Below, piece after piece: positions 4,786-6,155 of a stretch of 6,155 nucleotides of DNA; positions within the stretch are counted from its first letter, which is position 1, and every line of letters starts with the position of its first letter. The notes below the pieces were generated by a model. It had not been told where the DNA came from. It was given only the letters and a program-made list of their open reading frames with translations, and made no database searches. The position numbers and the translations under genes were made by a program. Where the stretch lies: positions 1 through 6,155 of the forward strand of contig JBHGUR010000021.1 of NCBI GenBank assembly GCA_048976805.1, written 5' to 3'. Source of the DNA: Ectobacillus sp048976805. GTDB taxonomy: Bacteria > Bacillota > Bacilli > Bacillales > Bacillaceae_G.

Positions 4786-4820
4786 AAAGCCTGAATCCGA
4801 AAAAAGGATTCAGGCTTTTT
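4786..4820. terminator. Terminator between convergent pbuG and the peptidase gene
   Basis: AAAGCCTGAATCC (4786-4798) pairs perfectly over 13 bp with GGATTCAGGCTTT (4806-4818) around a seven-base loop, with five T residues at the 3' side on the plus strand. It starts 10 bases after the pbuG stop. The opposite gene ends at 4836, so the same hairpin probably stops its transcript too, though the minus strand has only a TTT tail. Confidence 0.9.
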
Positions 4821-4835
4821 ATATATGGCAGGAGA

Positions 4836-5609
4836 TTATTTATACGTAATCGCTTGCTTTCCAAATTGTTCCCAGCCTCGAATAAAAGAAGCCATAGGAA
4901 CTTTTCGGTTTTTAATATTAGCTAATGGGTCATTAAAGTATACAAACTGATTGTCATATCCGGTGAGAAGGACGCTGTGTTCCTTGTAGGTAATGGAGAT
5001 TGGCCCATGCGGTGTTTGCCACGTTTGCCAATACTGCTCTGGCACCCGGTCAAAGGTGCTTGTGGAAATGACCCACACCGGCTTGTTCTGTCCTAGGTGT
5101 TCTAATATTGTTTCAAAAGAGCTTCCTGTTAGGTTGATGGCGTTTCCGCTTAGATAGCGATTTGCCAATTCGTAAACGGGACCATGGAAAACGCCAAACC
5201 CGGGCTCGCGAAAGGAAGTCATGCTTCCGACGAAGCCGTAATGCGGGTTTCCAAAGTAAATAGCCGATCCACTCCGCCTATATGGAGTAGGATCCTTTTT
5301 TATTTCTTTGGCAAGTGTTAATTTATCAATGGCAATTCCTTTATAGCGCAATAGCATCGCCAGGCTTGTTACTTCGCATCCTCTTGGCAGCTCGGGCATT
5401 TGGGAAATGAGGGGAACATCCAATAAGACAGTGGAAGGACGGGAGACAGTTGTGTCTTTCACAGGTATTTCTGCAAAAGGAAAGAAAAGCTGCAAATCGA
5501 CATTAGCTGTACCTATAGGATGTGCCATGGTTTGTTCTTTGGCATATATCTTTGTTGCAAAGATGTGGAAAAGAAGAAGAATGACAACTAAATTGAGATA
5601 AAACTTCAA
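4836..5609 (-). CDS. Secreted C39-like cysteine peptidase, YvpB type
   Basis: The 257-residue product begins with a typical signal peptide: K2, a hydrophobic core (about 5-18) and a likely signal peptidase I site after IYA (residue 23). The mature part shows the Peptidase_C39_2 pattern: LDVPLISQMPELPRGCEVTS with the candidate nucleophile C78, a central NPHYGFVGSM, WVISTSTF, then EHSVLLTGYD with H211 and YFNDP with D227, giving an intact Cys-His-Asp triad. It resembles B. subtilis YvpB in order and length. Substrate and role are not established; an extracellular or cell-wall-associated protease is the family expectation. The start is TTG 5609, eight bases after a perfect AGGAGG (5623-5618), and it places the signal peptide correctly. 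It is transcribed towards pbuG and away from the rRNA operon. I found no convincing promoter for it. Confidence 0.88.
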   Translation of the reverse strand: MKFYLNLVVILLLFHIFATKIYAKEQTMAHPIGTANVDLQLFFPFAEIPVKDTTVSRPSTVLLDVPLISQMPELPRGCEVTSLAMLLRYKGIAIDKLTLAKEIKKDPTPYRRSGSAIYFGNPHYGFVGSMTSFREPGFGVFHGPVYELANRYLSGNAINLTGSSFETILEHLGQNKPVWVISTSTFDRVPEQYWQTWQTPHGPISITYKEHSVLLTGYDNQFVYFNDPLANIKNRKVPMASFIRGWEQFGKQAITYK

Positions 5610-5623
5610 AAGAGTTTCCTCCT

Positions 5624-5858
5624 GTCATCATTCGTTTTTATATGTTCAAATGCAGTAAGCTGACAGAGAAAAAAGTTAATCTGATGCAGAAAATCGTGCT
5701 TCAGCCTTTGCTTTTAGAAAAGCTCCAATCGGCTTGGGTATAGTGTTTGACTATAGAGGGGCTTTGTTACAAGGGAAGGGATGGGCGTTTATCCATAGTA
5801 AGAGAAGGCAGGAGAATTTAGCAAAAAGAGAAGGTTGTATATAAAATTTATAAATGTG
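5624..5858. other. Intergenic region between divergent peptidase gene and rrn promoters
   Basis: No coding frame of useful size is visible. The region should contain the minus-strand promoter of the peptidase gene, but only a weak AT-rich CATATAAA (about 5641-5634, minus strand) is seen, with no matching -35. Two small dyads are present: GCTTTT/AAAAGC (5710-5715, 5718-5723) and TATAGT/ACTATA (5739-5744, 5750-5755). Confidence 0.4.
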
Positions 5859-5887
5859 TTGACTTATCATAAGTGATTATGTAACAT
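5859..5887 (+). promoter_or_regulatory. rrn promoter P1
   Basis: TTGACT (5859-5864) and TAACAT (5882-5887) are separated by 17 nt, downstream of AT-rich DNA (5838-5855) that could act as an UP element. Together with the second promoter 76 bases further on it forms the tandem promoter pair typical of Bacillus rRNA operons. Confidence 0.7.
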
Positions 5888-5934
5888 ATTAAATGTCGCT
5901 TCTAACAAGTCGAAAACAACTGAAAAACAAGTTG

Positions 5935-5963
5935 TTGACAGGTAAGATTGGAAGTGATACTAT
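5935..5963 (+). promoter_or_regulatory. rrn promoter P2
   Basis: A perfect TTGACA (5935-5940) and TACTAT (5958-5963) are separated by 17 nt, with A-rich DNA directly upstream. Transcription should start near 5970, about 80 nt before the 16S 5' end, the usual distance for the proximal Bacillus rrn promoter. Confidence 0.9.
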
Positions 5964-5988
5964 AAGGAAGTCGCATTAAGGCGGCGAT

Positions 5989-6004
5989 GGTTCTTTGAAA
6001 ACTA
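5989..6004 (+). promoter_or_regulatory. boxA-like rRNA antitermination element
   Basis: GGTTCTTTGAAAACTA resembles the conserved Bacillus rrn leader element TGCTCTTTGAAAACT, the boxA bound by NusB-NusE during rRNA antitermination. Its place, about 20 nt after the P2 start and 50 nt before 16S, is as expected. Confidence 0.75.
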
Positions 6005-6051
6005 AACAAAACATAAAACGTCAATTTTTATTTATGAGCAAGACAAACACT

Positions 6052-6155
<104 letters not shown>

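Noticed and set aside
5739..5755. TATAGT/ACTATA dyad with TTGACT as a further rrn promoter
   Set aside because: No -10 hexamer lies 16-18 nt downstream of the TTGACT at 5747.

Overview
The window looks like chromosomal DNA from a low- to moderate-GC Firmicute of the family Bacillaceae. The evidence is strong AGGAGG-type ribosome binding sites, close matches to Bacillus GuaA, PbuG and YvpB-type proteins, two purine riboswitches of the Bacillus type, and a 16S rRNA 5' end that reads as Bacillaceae. The genus cannot be fixed from the roughly 100 bases of 16S that are present.

Layout. At the left edge the minus strand carries a 49-residue gene of unknown function (261-112), then the first codons of another gene that runs off the window (58-1). 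An intergenic stretch with several AT-rich dyads follows. Next is a 179-residue plus-strand gene resembling the DUF6143 group (569-1108). Its last codons and stop lie inside a 124-bp inverted-repeat element (1098-1221) that looks like a small non-autonomous mobile element flanked by TA.

The centre is a purine block. A sigma-A promoter and a guanine-class riboswitch with a readable antiterminator/terminator choice precede guaA (GMP synthetase, TTG start at 1620). The guaA terminator doubles as a candidate PurR operator and abuts a consensus promoter. A second guanine riboswitch, again with a readable antiterminator/terminator choice, precedes pbuG (hypoxanthine/guanine permease). Guanine or hypoxanthine binding would shut off both GMP synthesis from XMP and purine base import, each from its own transcript.

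After a terminator shared by convergent genes, the minus strand encodes a secreted C39-like cysteine peptidase of the YvpB type (5609-4836, TTG start). The right end holds two tandem rRNA promoters, a boxA-like leader and the first ~104 bases of a 16S rRNA gene, so an rrn operon starts here and runs out of the window.

I see no CRISPR array, toxin-antitoxin pair, phage gene or defence system. Most of the window is ordinary Bacillaceae core genome. The less ordinary parts are the mobile-like element that supplies a stop codon, the overlap of terminator and PurR-like site, and the hairpin that hides a ribosome binding site at the left edge.
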